Below, one piece after another: positions 18,602-27,550 of a stretch of 64,000 nt of DNA. Each line of letters starts with the position of its first letter. The first letter of the stretch is position 1. The DNA comes from Lysinibacillus agricola (GTDB taxonomy: Bacteria > Bacillota > Bacilli > Bacillales_A > Planococcaceae). Position numbers and translations under genes: made by a program. The notes beneath the pieces were generated by a model. That model was not told the DNA's origin, did not search any database, and saw only the letters and a list, made by a program, of their open reading frames with translations. The stretch lies in assembly GCF_016638705.1 (NCBI RefSeq), contig NZ_CP067341.1, positions 4,529,501-4,593,500 of the forward strand, given 5' to 3'.

Positions 18602-21600
18602 TTATTTCACTTCAAAATATGTTTGACTATGACCATTCATTGTTTTTTCGACATGCAGAACTGCGGGCATTGTAGCTTTTAGCTCTGCAACGTGTGATAT
18701 GACACCAATCATGCGTCCAGAATCTTGTAAATCAATGAGAGTGTCAATCGCCTTATTTAATGCTTCTTCATCGAGAGAACCAAAGCCCTCATCAATAAAC
18801 ATCGTTTCAATGCGGATGTTACCTTGAAAGCTTTGAATCACATCTGCCATACCAAGGGCAAGACTTAATGATGCATTAAACTTTTCTCCACCTGATAATG
18901 TTTTCACATCTCGTAATTGATCCGTATAGGCATCATATACATCTAACCCAAGCCCACTTTGCTTTGCATGCTTTTCTAATCGATCCGAACGTCGTAGCTC
19001 AAATTGACCATTCGATAAATGATATAGACGAACATTCGCTGCCTCTGTAATTTTATCTAAATAATTGATTTGAATATAACGCTCAAAGGACAGCTTTTTC
19101 GTATTCTGACCATTTAGCATTGCATAGAGTTCCTTAACTCGTCCCGCTTCTTTTTCTAGTGAGCGTATCTCCTGTTCCGTTTCCTCAACTTTTTCTATAA
19201 AGTCTGCGCAAGCTTTCGCAAATCTTTCCATCTGTTGCAATACTTTAAAAGCTTCCTCATATGTTACACGAAGCATCTCTAACTTTTCTTCCATTACCGT
19301 TAAATCTTGTTTCTCTTGTCCTTTAAGATGCTTCGTCCCCTCAGTAATTTGTACCTGCAATGTGTGTATTTGCAGAGTATAATCACTACAAACTTTCCGT
19401 AAAGCCTCTATTTGCAACACGCTACGCTTAGCAGCCGCAAATTCTTCATAGCTATCAAAGCCTGCTTCCTTCATGCTTACTGAAAATTGCTCGCGCTTTT
19501 CGTCCATTTTCAACTTTAATTCCTCATAAGCCTGTTTAGCTATTTCCACTGCCATTTTGGCATTATTCGCTGCTTCCTTGGCTGATTGTAGGTTTTGTTG
19601 GCTAGCATGCCATGCAGTTTGTAATGCAACCTTGTGTGAACCTATATCAGCAATCGCCTGCTTTAATGCTTGTAACGTCTTAAGATTTTCTGGAATATGC
19701 TTTTGTTGTTCTTCCACAATAGCTTGTTGTTTGGTAAATTCCTTCGTCTGTTCAGCTAAATATTGCTCTAGCTTTATTTGCTTTTCTTGTAGCTGCTCCA
19801 TTCGTGCACGATGATCCTTTTGTTGCATGCGTACATCAGCTAATTGATTGCTCACTATTTTTAAGATTGTAATTTGTTGCTCTACATTTTGTAAGGAAGC
19901 TACAATTTGCGCTTGATTTGCTTGATCAATCTCATTAGTTTCTAACTGCTCTAGCGCCTCATGTAAAAGTTGCTTTGTAGAATTCAATAAAGCTTCTTTC
20001 TCTAAAAACTTGCGCTCATCAGTAGCTGCCTTTACTCGTAAAACTTCTACTTGTGCTAATTCGATAACCTCTAATTGCTCACGATGTGTTTCAAGATGTG
20101 TTGTACTACCGCACACTGGGCAAGGCTCCCCGTCCTTCAGCTGTTGTGCTAAAATACTTGCCTGGCTTGTAATCCATTGTTGCTCCAGCTCTTGAAGAGC
20201 CTGCTTACTTTCTTGATAGTGGACATTAGTAGTGAAGACATCCTGCTCCGTAGTCTCAACTGTTCTAGTGTATTTTTCAACTTGCGCGAGTAATGATACT
20301 TGCTCTTTTAGCTTTGGCAGCTGTTCTAAATACCCCTCATAGGGCTCCAGTTGTTTTTCATATTGTTCCATTGTTGTTGTTACTTGCTGAAATTGCATTT
20401 GTTCTTTTTTTACGATTGTACTATTATCTTCTACGGCTCGCTTTGCTGTTACAACATATTGCTCAGCTATTTGCATTTGCTGAACGTTTTTCTCATACGC
20501 CTCAAATTTCGGCAATAATGCTTGCAGCTGTAATTCTTGCTGTAAAACGTGCTGACGTTCAGGCTCTTTCGCCTCTTCCACGTTAAACTTCTCTTGTGCT
20601 ATTTTTAACTGAGCTTCTGCGTTTTGCTGCTCCATAATTGCTTGCTGATAGGATTGTTCTTTATGATTTTGTTCAGCACGTAAGTCGATGCATTGTTGCT
20701 CAAGTATGACAAGTCGCTCTGCTTGCTCTGCCAATGTAATTTCACGTTCTTTTGCACTATATATCTCTTGTTCTTGTAGCAATGCCTGCAGACGGTTCTG
20801 ACGATTGGTTTGCTCATCAAATTGTTCATTTAGCGTTTTCGCCATACTATAATATTCTTGTTCTTTTTGATGATGTGAATAAGCTTCTTTATAGCGCTGC
20901 TGTTCTACTTGTATACATTCAGTATAGTAGACCTGCTCCTCATCCAGAGCCTTCTTCAGCTGATGCATATTTTCGGTATTATTAGTAATGCAAGTAAATA
21001 AAGATGACGAACGCTGTGGTAAAGCGCCTGCAATTTGACCAAGAAGATGTTCCTTTAATTGTTGAGCACGCAGTAAATCACTTTCAGCTTCTTTCCGTTT
21101 CGCATCAAGTCTTTTTGTCATCGCACCAAAGCGATCTGTTTTAAAAATTTTGCGCAAAATTACTTCTTTATTCGTAGAATCTGAGGTTAACAGCTTGCGA
21201 AATTCACCTTGTGGCAGCATAACAATTTGACTAAACTGATCCTTTGTGAGGCCTATTATATCCTGTAGCTTTTTATCTACCTCAAGCGTTTGCTGCTTTT
21301 CTACAATACTATAATCAAGTGTGTCTCCTTTGATTTCAGCTAGTTCAATTTTCTTGCCAGTAACACTTTTTGTTTTTGCTTTAATATGACCTGGCTGACG
21401 TAAAATTTGATAGACTCTATCATGCATTTCAAAAACGAGTTCCACAGCAGTATACGCATCATCATCTGCAAACCCGCTTCGAAGCATAGCAGTATCCTGA
21501 CGATCTTCACCGCTACCTGCTCCGTAAAGTGCATAGCATATAGCATCAAAAATCGTCGTTTTCCCTGCACCTGTTTTCCCGGAAATCGCAAATAGGCGAT

Positions 21601-21682
21601 GCTCACCAAGCTGTTGAAAATCAATAACTTCTGTATTTTTATATGGACCGAATGCAGTAATCGTTAACTTTAAAGGCTTCAT
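18602..21682 (-). CDS. sbcC: Nuclease SbcCD subunit C
   Basis: 1026 residues. SMC-like ATPase that, with SbcD, opens and trims DNA hairpins and blocked DNA ends. The N-terminal ATP-binding half has the Walker A GKTGAGKTTIFDAICYALYG (about 35-54) and the Q-loop QIVMLPQGEFRKLL. Two long glutamine-rich coiled coils flank the zinc hook CPVCG at about 521. The C-terminal half has the signature LSGGEKFNASLSLALGMAD and the Walker B ETMFIDEGFGSLD. Overlaps sbcD by four bases. Given the many palindromic MITEs here, hairpin-cleaving activity is relevant to local genome stability. Confidence 0.96.
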   Translation of the reverse strand: MKPLKLTITAFGPYKNTEVIDFQQLGEHRLFAISGKTGAGKTTIFDAICYALYGAGSGEDRQDTAMLRSGFADDDAYTAVELVFEMHDRVYQILRQPGHIKAKTKSVTGKKIELAEIKGDTLDYSIVEKQQTLEVDKKLQDIIGLTKDQFSQIVMLPQGEFRKLLTSDSTNKEVILRKIFKTDRFGAMTKRLDAKRKEAESDLLRAQQLKEHLLGQIAGALPQRSSSLFTCITNNTENMHQLKKALDEEQVYYTECIQVEQQRYKEAYSHHQKEQEYYSMAKTLNEQFDEQTNRQNRLQALLQEQEIYSAKEREITLAEQAERLVILEQQCIDLRAEQNHKEQSYQQAIMEQQNAEAQLKIAQEKFNVEEAKEPERQHVLQQELQLQALLPKFEAYEKNVQQMQIAEQYVVTAKRAVEDNSTIVKKEQMQFQQVTTTMEQYEKQLEPYEGYLEQLPKLKEQVSLLAQVEKYTRTVETTEQDVFTTNVHYQESKQALQELEQQWITSQASILAQQLKDGEPCPVCGSTTHLETHREQLEVIELAQVEVLRVKAATDERKFLEKEALLNSTKQLLHEALEQLETNEIDQANQAQIVASLQNVEQQITILKIVSNQLADVRMQQKDHRARMEQLQEKQIKLEQYLAEQTKEFTKQQAIVEEQQKHIPENLKTLQALKQAIADIGSHKVALQTAWHASQQNLQSAKEAANNAKMAVEIAKQAYEELKLKMDEKREQFSVSMKEAGFDSYEEFAAAKRSVLQIEALRKVCSDYTLQIHTLQVQITEGTKHLKGQEKQDLTVMEEKLEMLRVTYEEAFKVLQQMERFAKACADFIEKVEETEQEIRSLEKEAGRVKELYAMLNGQNTKKLSFERYIQINYLDKITEAANVRLYHLSNGQFELRRSDRLEKHAKQSGLGLDVYDAYTDQLRDVKTLSGGEKFNASLSLALGMADVIQSFQGNIRIETMFIDEGFGSLDEEALNKAIDTLIDLQDSGRMIGVISHVAELKATMPAVLHVEKTMNGHSQTYFEVK

Positions 21683-22836
21683 TTTACTGTCTCCCGCTCC
21701 TCATCTAATAATTCTTGTAGCATCTCTGTAAATAGACGCTCTGTATCTTGATCAGGCTGTATGCCAATTATTTCTGTAAAAAATGATCGGAATAAATCGA
21801 TGTCTTCTACCTTCTCCGTTTCAATCGCTTGAATTTCATGTGGTATTTCTTGGCGTATTACTTTACGCTCCACATGCATGGCATGAGGAAACACTGTACG
21901 AATACGTTCCATCGGCGAAGCTACTGACGTCGTATCTGTTAAGCGTACAAATACATAATCATCACTTGGTGGTAATTGCAATAAATCATCCATCAAGCCC
22001 TCTACAACACGTAAATCTCGTCTCGCTATAAGCTTTCGTTTTGTGACAGTGATTTCTCCCTGTGTATCTAGCTCAACTATTAAAAAGCCCTTCTCATGTA
22101 AATGCTCAGATAAAGAATACTTCAATGGAGAACCAGCATATCGAATCGTTTCATTCAACACAAAATGGGCTTTATGTAAATGCCCAAGTGCCGTGTAGTT
22201 AAAAGGCTTAAATAACGTTGCATTTATACAATCCGAGCCTCCTATGGATAGAGGTCGCTCTGAATCACTAGTATTTACTTCCTCTTCGCCATACTTCGTC
22301 ACAAAGGCATGTCCAACAAAAACATTACGTTTTGTCGTATCCATACATTGTGCAATATGGTCGATAATTTTTTCCATTGCATCTTGATGAGAGCGAATAG
22401 AATCATCCTCTAATATAGTGCGCACTGAAGCTGGCTCTGCATATGGTACGAGATGAAAATGCACTTCCCCATCCTCATCATGTAAAACTATCGGTGCATG
22501 GTCTTTCGTAAATTGACCTTTAATATGTAAGCCACTATCGCTCATTAAACTACTTCCAAAATTCAATCGACCTGCACTATCGTGGTTCCCAGCAACTGCT
22601 AACACAGGAATTTTCTTCTCAAGTACAATTTCTGCAAAAATATCATTTAGTAAATTAACTGCCTCTATAGGGGGCATCGAACGGTCATATAAATCACCTG
22701 CTATAATGATTACATCCGGTTTTTCCTCATCAATGGCTAGCATAAATTGCTGTAAAATATAGTGTTGATCTTCCGTCATGTAGACACCTTGTACAAGTTT
22801 CCCTAAATGCCAATCTGCTGTATGAAATATTTTCAT
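21679..22836 (-). CDS. sbcD: Nuclease SbcCD subunit D
   Basis: 385 residues. Mn-dependent Mre11-type nuclease partner of SbcC. The phosphoesterase motifs are MKIFHTADWHLGK at the N-terminus, IIAGDLYDRSMPP, VAGNHDSAGR, VGHAFVT and TALGHLHKAH. GGAGGCGC lies before the ATG. First gene of the sbcDC operon. Confidence 0.96.
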   Translation of the reverse strand: MKIFHTADWHLGKLVQGVYMTEDQHYILQQFMLAIDEEKPDVIIIAGDLYDRSMPPIEAVNLLNDIFAEIVLEKKIPVLAVAGNHDSAGRLNFGSSLMSDSGLHIKGQFTKDHAPIVLHDEDGEVHFHLVPYAEPASVRTILEDDSIRSHQDAMEKIIDHIAQCMDTTKRNVFVGHAFVTKYGEEEVNTSDSERPLSIGGSDCINATLFKPFNYTALGHLHKAHFVLNETIRYAGSPLKYSLSEHLHEKGFLIVELDTQGEITVTKRKLIARRDLRVVEGLMDDLLQLPPSDDYVFVRLTDTTSVASPMERIRTVFPHAMHVERKVIRQEIPHEIQAIETEKVEDIDLFRSFFTEIIGIQPDQDTERLFTEMLQELLDEERETVK

Positions 22837-22916
22837 TCTTTGCGCCTCCTGTCTATTTTATTTTATCACGGCTGATGGATTGATTGTTTTTCCTTTTATT
22901 AGTTTGAAAATTATAA

Positions 22917-23125
22917 TGAGGCTCCTAACCATAATAGGGGTTGATTTCCGTTTCGACTGGGCGTTTTCCTGAGGGCGTCGATTCTATCCTTCGTTCTGGG
23001 AATTCTATCCGTCACTCCGGTTCTATCCTTCGCTCCGAGGATTCTTTCCGTTTCTTCGACTGTTCTATCCGTCGCTTCAAGGATTCTTTCCGTCGTTCTG
23101 ACTGTTCTATCCGTCACTTTATCGA
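22917..23125. repeat. MITE-like element, copy E, carrying a minisatellite
   Basis: Left end GAGGCTCCTAACCATAATAGG, then GTTGATTTCCG and CGACTGGGCGTTTTCCTGAGG as in other copies. The right half is replaced by a tandem array (22980-23117). No right TIR. It fills most of the gap between sbcD and the esterase gene; the ATAAAAAAGAGCATC...GATGCCC region (23133-23158) behind it looks like the terminator of the esterase gene. Confidence 0.65.
22980..23117. repeat. Imperfect 21-bp tandem repeat (minisatellite)
   Basis: About six to seven units of the type GATTCTTTCCGTCGTTCTGAC / TGTTCTATCCGTCACTT. On the reverse strand they form an open frame of heptad units (T-D-R-T-V-R-T, T-E-R-I-L-E-A, T-D-R-T-V-E-E, T-E-R-I-L-G-A). 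No ribosome site precedes this frame, so it is listed as a repeat and not as a gene. Confidence 0.65.
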
Positions 23126-23188
23126 TTTACATAAAAAAGAGCATCATTGCCGATGCCCTGTTGTAAATATTTAATATTGAAATGTTCA

Positions 23189-24100
23189 TTATGACCGAAT
23201 TGCTCTAACCTTTTCCATAAAAGCAGCATATCCTTTAAAACCTTGGATGGTGCGTGCAGTAGGAGTTGGCTTTTCTTTTTCTTCTTGTTTCTTCTCAGCC
23301 TTCTCTTGTTGTTCTAAAATCTGTTCAAATGATATAGGTTTAGGCTTTGGCAATTCGTTTGAAGAAATGGCTAGAGCTTTACTTCCACTATACCCATTTA
23401 AAAATGCATTGGCCATTTGGCGGTAGCCTTCAAAATTTGGATGTACATCAGAAATATTCGGTAAAAGGTTCGTAGCGTTTAACCCAAAAGCATTATACAC
23501 ATCTACATAGGTTGCTCCAGCATGCTCTGCCTGTTGCTGTAAAATCGTATTTAACTTTATAAGCTGTGCATTTGTTCCTTCTTTTTGCGTAGCGTGAACA
23601 TTTGGGTAAGCAAAATAATAGCCCATAACATAGACCTTTGATTTAGGTGCTCGCACTTTCAATTCCTCTAAAATCTCTACCATATTTTTTCTGGCAACGT
23701 TTAATGCATAATCAGTTTGTAGCTGTGAAAAGGCTAATGTACCAGCACTTGGATTGACCTGCACTAGTCGCAGTAAATCATTAGCACCTGCCGAAATTGT
23801 AATCAGTGTTGCATCAGCTAATAAGTCACTTGCTTCCTCTGATTTTACTCGTTTCAAGACATCATCTGTTGTAAAGCCTGGGAAAGCTAGCTCCTTCGTG
23901 TAGACACTCAATTGCCCAGTCATTCCCAATCTCATGGCGATTAAATCACTATAGCCTGTATCAATCTGTTGATAAGGTGTTTGACCAGCTGCTAAGGAAT
24001 CTCCAATGGACAAGTAGTTTTCAGTCTGAGCAAAAGCAGATGAAACACCTAATGCCATCATAAATATTGCTGCACCAATTATGATTAGTAATCGTTTCAT
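23189..24100 (-). CDS. Secreted SGNH/GDSL-type esterase
   Basis: 303 residues with a signal peptide (MKRLLIIIGAAIFMMALGVS, cut likely after AFA near 24). SGNH blocks: block I YLSIGDSLAAGQ with the nucleophile serine, block III SAGANDLLRL, block V DVHPNFEGYRQMA with the catalytic D and H. It probably hydrolyses ester bonds in lipids or acylated cell-wall sugars outside the cell. A charged stretch (QEKAEKKQEEKEKPTPT) precedes a short C-terminal tail. AAAGGAGCTGGG precedes the ATG. Lies just behind the second M29 aminopeptidase gene. Confidence 0.9.
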   Translation of the reverse strand: MKRLLIIIGAAIFMMALGVSSAFAQTENYLSIGDSLAAGQTPYQQIDTGYSDLIAMRLGMTGQLSVYTKELAFPGFTTDDVLKRVKSEEASDLLADATLITISAGANDLLRLVQVNPSAGTLAFSQLQTDYALNVARKNMVEILEELKVRAPKSKVYVMGYYFAYPNVHATQKEGTNAQLIKLNTILQQQAEHAGATYVDVYNAFGLNATNLLPNISDVHPNFEGYRQMANAFLNGYSGSKALAISSNELPKPKPISFEQILEQQEKAEKKQEEKEKPTPTARTIQGFKGYAAFMEKVRAIRS

Positions 24101-24122
24101 CTGCCCAGCTCCTTTTCTTTAC

Positions 24123-25352
24123 TTAAAAAGCCCAGCTACCTTTGCGGAAAATTGGCTCTACAGTTCCATCTGGTAAAATCCCGTCAATGTCCATCTCACC
24201 GCTGCCAATCATAAAGTCCTCATGTGTTACTGAAATATTTGCACCTAACGCTTCAAGCTGTCCGTTTTCTAAATCTCTTCCGCCCTCTAAGCAAGTTGGA
24301 TAAGCTTCACCAATCGCTAAATGGTTCGATGCATTTTCATCAAATAATGTATTGAAATATAAAATCTCCGATGCAGAAATTGGTGATTCATGCGGTACAA
24401 GTGCGACCTCACCTAAATAGCAAGAGCCTTCATCTACATTAATAAGCTCCTGTAATAAATCATGGCCTACCTGTGCTTCAGCCTTAACAATTTTTCCTTC
24501 TTCAAATGTCAGTTTAAAGCCATCGATAATATTCCCTTGATAAACTAATGGTTTTGTATTGCTTACATAGCCATTTACACCTTGTTTCATCGGTAACGTA
24601 TAAACCTCTTCTGTCGGCATATTAGCAATAAAGATAGTATCATCTGGCGTTTTACTACCTCCAGTAAGCCATTTATGCTGTGGCGCTAAGGCAATTGTTA
24701 AATCAGTACCTGGCGCTGTATAGTGAAGCTTTGCATATTTTTTATTGTTCAGTAGGGCCGCACGAGATTCTAAATTTACTACGTGTTCACGCCAGTTTTC
24801 AACAGCATTGCCTTCACCGATACGAACAGTTTTAAAAATGGCCTCCCATAATGCTGGTACTTGTTCCCCAGCTGCTAAGTTCGGGAATACTTTCGATGCC
24901 CACTTTGGTGAAGGGACGGCAACGATAGACCAAGCTATCAAATCCTTCATCACGGCGTTGCGATAGTTTTTCAGTGCAGCTCCTGACACCTTTTGATGTG
25001 TTGCTAGACGGTCCGCTGGAATACCAGTCAATTTATCTGGATCTGCGGCGTCTATCCATAATAGTGCCCCTTTACGTTCGATCAGCTCATCTCGCATTTT
25101 GACTACCCATTCTGGGAAACGATTAAACTCTTCATCTGAGGCATGCTCAAAATAAGCACGATCCATTTCATCATCTGAAAAATTAACATGAACACGTCCT
25201 GCCCCAGCTTTATAAGCCTCTTTCACAACTAAACGGGCGAAATCTAGTGCATCCACTGATGTATTGACTAATAAGTATTGCCCTGGTTGAATATTGACAC
25301 CGACTTTTACCGCAAGTTCTGCATATGCTTGTAATTTTTCTTCAAAAGTCAT
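24123..25352 (-). CDS. M29 family aminopeptidase (AmpS-like), copy 2
   Basis: 409 residues from the ATG at 25352 (GCGAGGT upstream). Same family as copy 1 at 10.8-12.1 kb, with the same motifs: YTAPGTDLTIALAPQHKW, NVDEGSCYLGEVALVPHESP, NTLFDENASNHLAIGEAY and THEDFMIGSGEMDIDGI. The start follows the helicase stop codon by one base, so the two are one operon. Two divergent copies in 15 kb suggest an old duplication with different peptide preferences. Confidence 0.9.
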   Translation of the reverse strand: MTFEEKLQAYAELAVKVGVNIQPGQYLLVNTSVDALDFARLVVKEAYKAGAGRVHVNFSDDEMDRAYFEHASDEEFNRFPEWVVKMRDELIERKGALLWIDAADPDKLTGIPADRLATHQKVSGAALKNYRNAVMKDLIAWSIVAVPSPKWASKVFPNLAAGEQVPALWEAIFKTVRIGEGNAVENWREHVVNLESRAALLNNKKYAKLHYTAPGTDLTIALAPQHKWLTGGSKTPDDTIFIANMPTEEVYTLPMKQGVNGYVSNTKPLVYQGNIIDGFKLTFEEGKIVKAEAQVGHDLLQELINVDEGSCYLGEVALVPHESPISASEILYFNTLFDENASNHLAIGEAYPTCLEGGRDLENGQLEALGANISVTHEDFMIGSGEMDIDGILPDGTVEPIFRKGSWAF

Positions 25353-25353
25353 A

Positions 25354-26502
25354 TTATTTACCTCGCTTTTGTCCAATTGTTTTTGAATTTCCTTCCACTA
25401 GCTCGCCATCATGCCATATTTTTTGGACAGGCTTGCCAGGAATTTCCCTTGTCCATTTTTTATACGTTTTTTCATCACGATAAGATAATAACGTCAATAC
25501 TTCACCATCTGCTCCGGCACGACCTGTACGGCCAGAACGATGCAAATATTGCTCAATTGTTCTTGGGACATCGACATGAATAACATGTGTTAAACCTGCA
25601 ATATCTAAACCACGTGCAGCAATATCTGTAGCAATTAAAATACGCGCATCTCCTTTACGGAATGCATCTAACGCCTTTTTACGTTCTTCTTTTTTCATGT
25701 CAGAGTGTAATGTTACTATCGGTGCCGAACGGTATTGTAATTTCGTTTCTTTCATCAGCAATTGATCGATATTGTTGACGAAAGCTAATGCACGTAATCC
25801 TTCTGTATGCGATAGTCGGCGTAGGAAATCGGTTTTATCTCGCTCCTCAACTTTCACGAAAGAGTGCACAACTTTACCAACCTTTAACATATCTTCAGGT
25901 TTAATCTTGAAGCGTACTGGCTCGAACATCATACGACTAGCCACTAATTCAATTTCTTCCGTAATTGTTGCTGAAACAACAACTACTTGTCGCCCAAATG
26001 CTGAATTTTCGATAAAGGATTTTACGACAACACGATATTCACGACTTAGTAACTGATCGCACTCATCTAAAATAACTGTTTCAATTTCTTTTAGCTTTAA
26101 TTTCCCAGCGCGTGCTAATTCGTTTAATCGGCCTGGTGTTCCTACAACAATCGTCGGTTTTTTCTTTAACTTTTCGATTTGACGTGCAGAGTTTGCGCCA
26201 CCAATTAGTTGTTGAACCGTAATATCAGAACCTGCTGTCCATTCACGGATAACCTCTACAATTTGCATTGCTAGTTCCTGTGATGGGGCTACGATAAGTC
26301 CTTGTGTTTGTTTTTTTGAGCCGTTTACTTTATTTAGTAAAGGAAGTACATACGCTAAAGTCTTCCCCGACCCTGTTGGTGATTCGGCTACAATATCATT
26401 GCCCTCAAGCATTGCTGGAATCATTTCGTCTTGAATTTTCATCGGCTCTTCAAATTTCCATTTTGCTTGTAAATCTTCATTTAATAAATTTATTACTGAC
26501 AT
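25354..26502 (-). CDS. DEAD-box RNA helicase (YfmL-like)
   Basis: 382 residues from the ATG at 26502 (AAGGTGGG 8 bases upstream). Two RecA-like domains only, no C-terminal RNA-binding extension. Motifs: Walker A AESPTGSGKTLAY, PSQELAMQ, TPGRL, Walker B as DECD (in ILDECDQLL), VVSATI, VTLHSDMKKEER and the ATDIAARGLDI...HRSGRTGRAG block. Its length and motif wording resemble B. subtilis YfmL, which takes part in ribosome assembly. The DECD in place of DEAD is a family variation, not a loss. Confidence 0.9.
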   Translation of the reverse strand: MSVINLLNEDLQAKWKFEEPMKIQDEMIPAMLEGNDIVAESPTGSGKTLAYVLPLLNKVNGSKKQTQGLIVAPSQELAMQIVEVIREWTAGSDITVQQLIGGANSARQIEKLKKKPTIVVGTPGRLNELARAGKLKLKEIETVILDECDQLLSREYRVVVKSFIENSAFGRQVVVVSATITEEIELVASRMMFEPVRFKIKPEDMLKVGKVVHSFVKVEERDKTDFLRRLSHTEGLRALAFVNNIDQLLMKETKLQYRSAPIVTLHSDMKKEERKKALDAFRKGDARILIATDIAARGLDIAGLTHVIHVDVPRTIEQYLHRSGRTGRAGADGEVLTLLSYRDEKTYKKWTREIPGKPVQKIWHDGELVEGNSKTIGQKRGK

Positions 26503-26720
26503 GTAATTTCCCACCTTCTATCTGCTTGACATTAGTTTAACACACTAATCATTTTCCTACTTCATATGTACGTAAACCATTGTATAATCGTTTCAATAAT
26601 CTACCCTAAGTACAATGCGCTAAAGTACTCGTTTACAACCGGCTCGAGGGATCAAAGCGACCTTAGGGATGTTGCGCTTTAGCCTAGACGAAAACTATGT
26701 CTTTGGTGATCCTAACAATA

Positions 26721-26830
26721 AAAAAATCTGCTCGATTTATGCACGGGATTTGTAAGCCTTCAAGCCCTCACAGACATTTGAGCTGCTTTGAAGGTTTACG
26801 GCTTACCCACAAAAATGCGAGCAGATTTTT
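26721..26830. terminator. Long hairpin / terminator downstream of the racemase gene
   Basis: Outer arms AAAAAATCTGCTCG ... CGAGCAGATTTTT with an inner arm pair GTAAGCCTTCAA / TTGAAGGTTTACG, so the 110 bases fold into a long two-step stem. It ends in T-runs on both strands. The gap before it (26580-26700) holds another imperfect hairpin with TGCGCTAAAG ... CTTTAGC-like arms; no gene is visible between 26503 and 26848. Confidence 0.65.
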
Positions 26831-26848
26831 ATTTGGTTAATTCAATTG

Positions 26849-27550
26849 TTAATCTACTATTTCATAGCCACATGCTAAAATAGCACGTTCTGCTAAAACA
26901 ATTAACGAGTCGATATATTTATCACTTAACTTTAAATCTCGATTGACGATAGATAATTCTGTACATCCTAACACGATACGATCACAATTAAGTGCAAGCA
27001 TTGCCTCTTCTATCGGCAACCAATCCTCCTGAGAGACATCCTTTCCAGCCTTTACATAATCGTAAATAATAGACATGACTTTTTCTTTCATTATATCGTC
27101 TGGGACAACTGGTGTAATGCCATATTCCTCTAAAGCATCTTGATACATGCGTGAAGTTAATGTGCCTGTTGTCGCTAAAATACCGACACGCTCTGCCCCT
27201 AAATCATAGGCACGCTTTGCAGTTTCACGAATCATATGTAATACGGGAACGGGAGAGCCTTCAATGATCTCGTCATAAAAGGTATGTGCCGTATTACATG
27301 GAATAGCAATCACATCTGCCCCAACAGAAGCAAGTTTTTTTGCATCTGTAACTATCACTGGAACTGGATTTTCCTTTGTATTATCTAAAATAAAAGCAGT
27401 ACGATCAGGGATATTCGTATCGTTATCGATAATTGTATGTAGATGCTCCTGATCCTTCGTTGCCTTCGTACGTCTTACAATCATTTCTCCGATAAACATC
27501 GTTGCAAGTGGACCAACGCCACCAATTATACCTAAAGTTTGTTTTTTCAT
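26849..27550 (-). CDS. racD: Aspartate racemase
   Basis: 233 residues. PLP-independent Asp/Glu racemase family; turns L-aspartate into D-aspartate. Two catalytic cysteines are present in IPCNTAH (about 85) and LGCTELS (about 196), with LGIIGGVGPLAT at the N-terminus and GILATTGTL in the middle. Its start codon touches the stop of the ATP-grasp gene upstream (one-base overlap), so the two are translated together. The product would feed D-Asp to that ligase for the peptidoglycan bridge. Glutamate or a broad substrate cannot be excluded, but the neighbour supports aspartate. Confidence 0.9.
   Translation of the reverse strand: MKKQTLGIIGGVGPLATMFIGEMIVRRTKATKDQEHLHTIIDNDTNIPDRTAFILDNTKENPVPVIVTDAKKLASVGADVIAIPCNTAHTFYDEIIEGSPVPVLHMIRETAKRAYDLGAERVGILATTGTLTSRMYQDALEEYGITPVVPDDIMKEKVMSIIYDYVKAGKDVSQEDWLPIEEAMLALNCDRIVLGCTELSIVNRDLKLSDKYIDSLIVLAERAILACGYEIVD

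Noticed and set aside
19557..21624. Many open frames opposite and inside sbcC
   Set aside because: Shadows caused by the Gln/Glu-rich coiled-coil coding sequence.
22911..23117. 68-codon heptad-repeat protein
   Set aside because: It is the reverse reading of a minisatellite plus MITE sequence; no ribosome site before the ATG.
22980..23117. CRISPR-like array
   Set aside because: Repeats are head-to-tail without unique spacers and vary strongly; no cas gene nearby.
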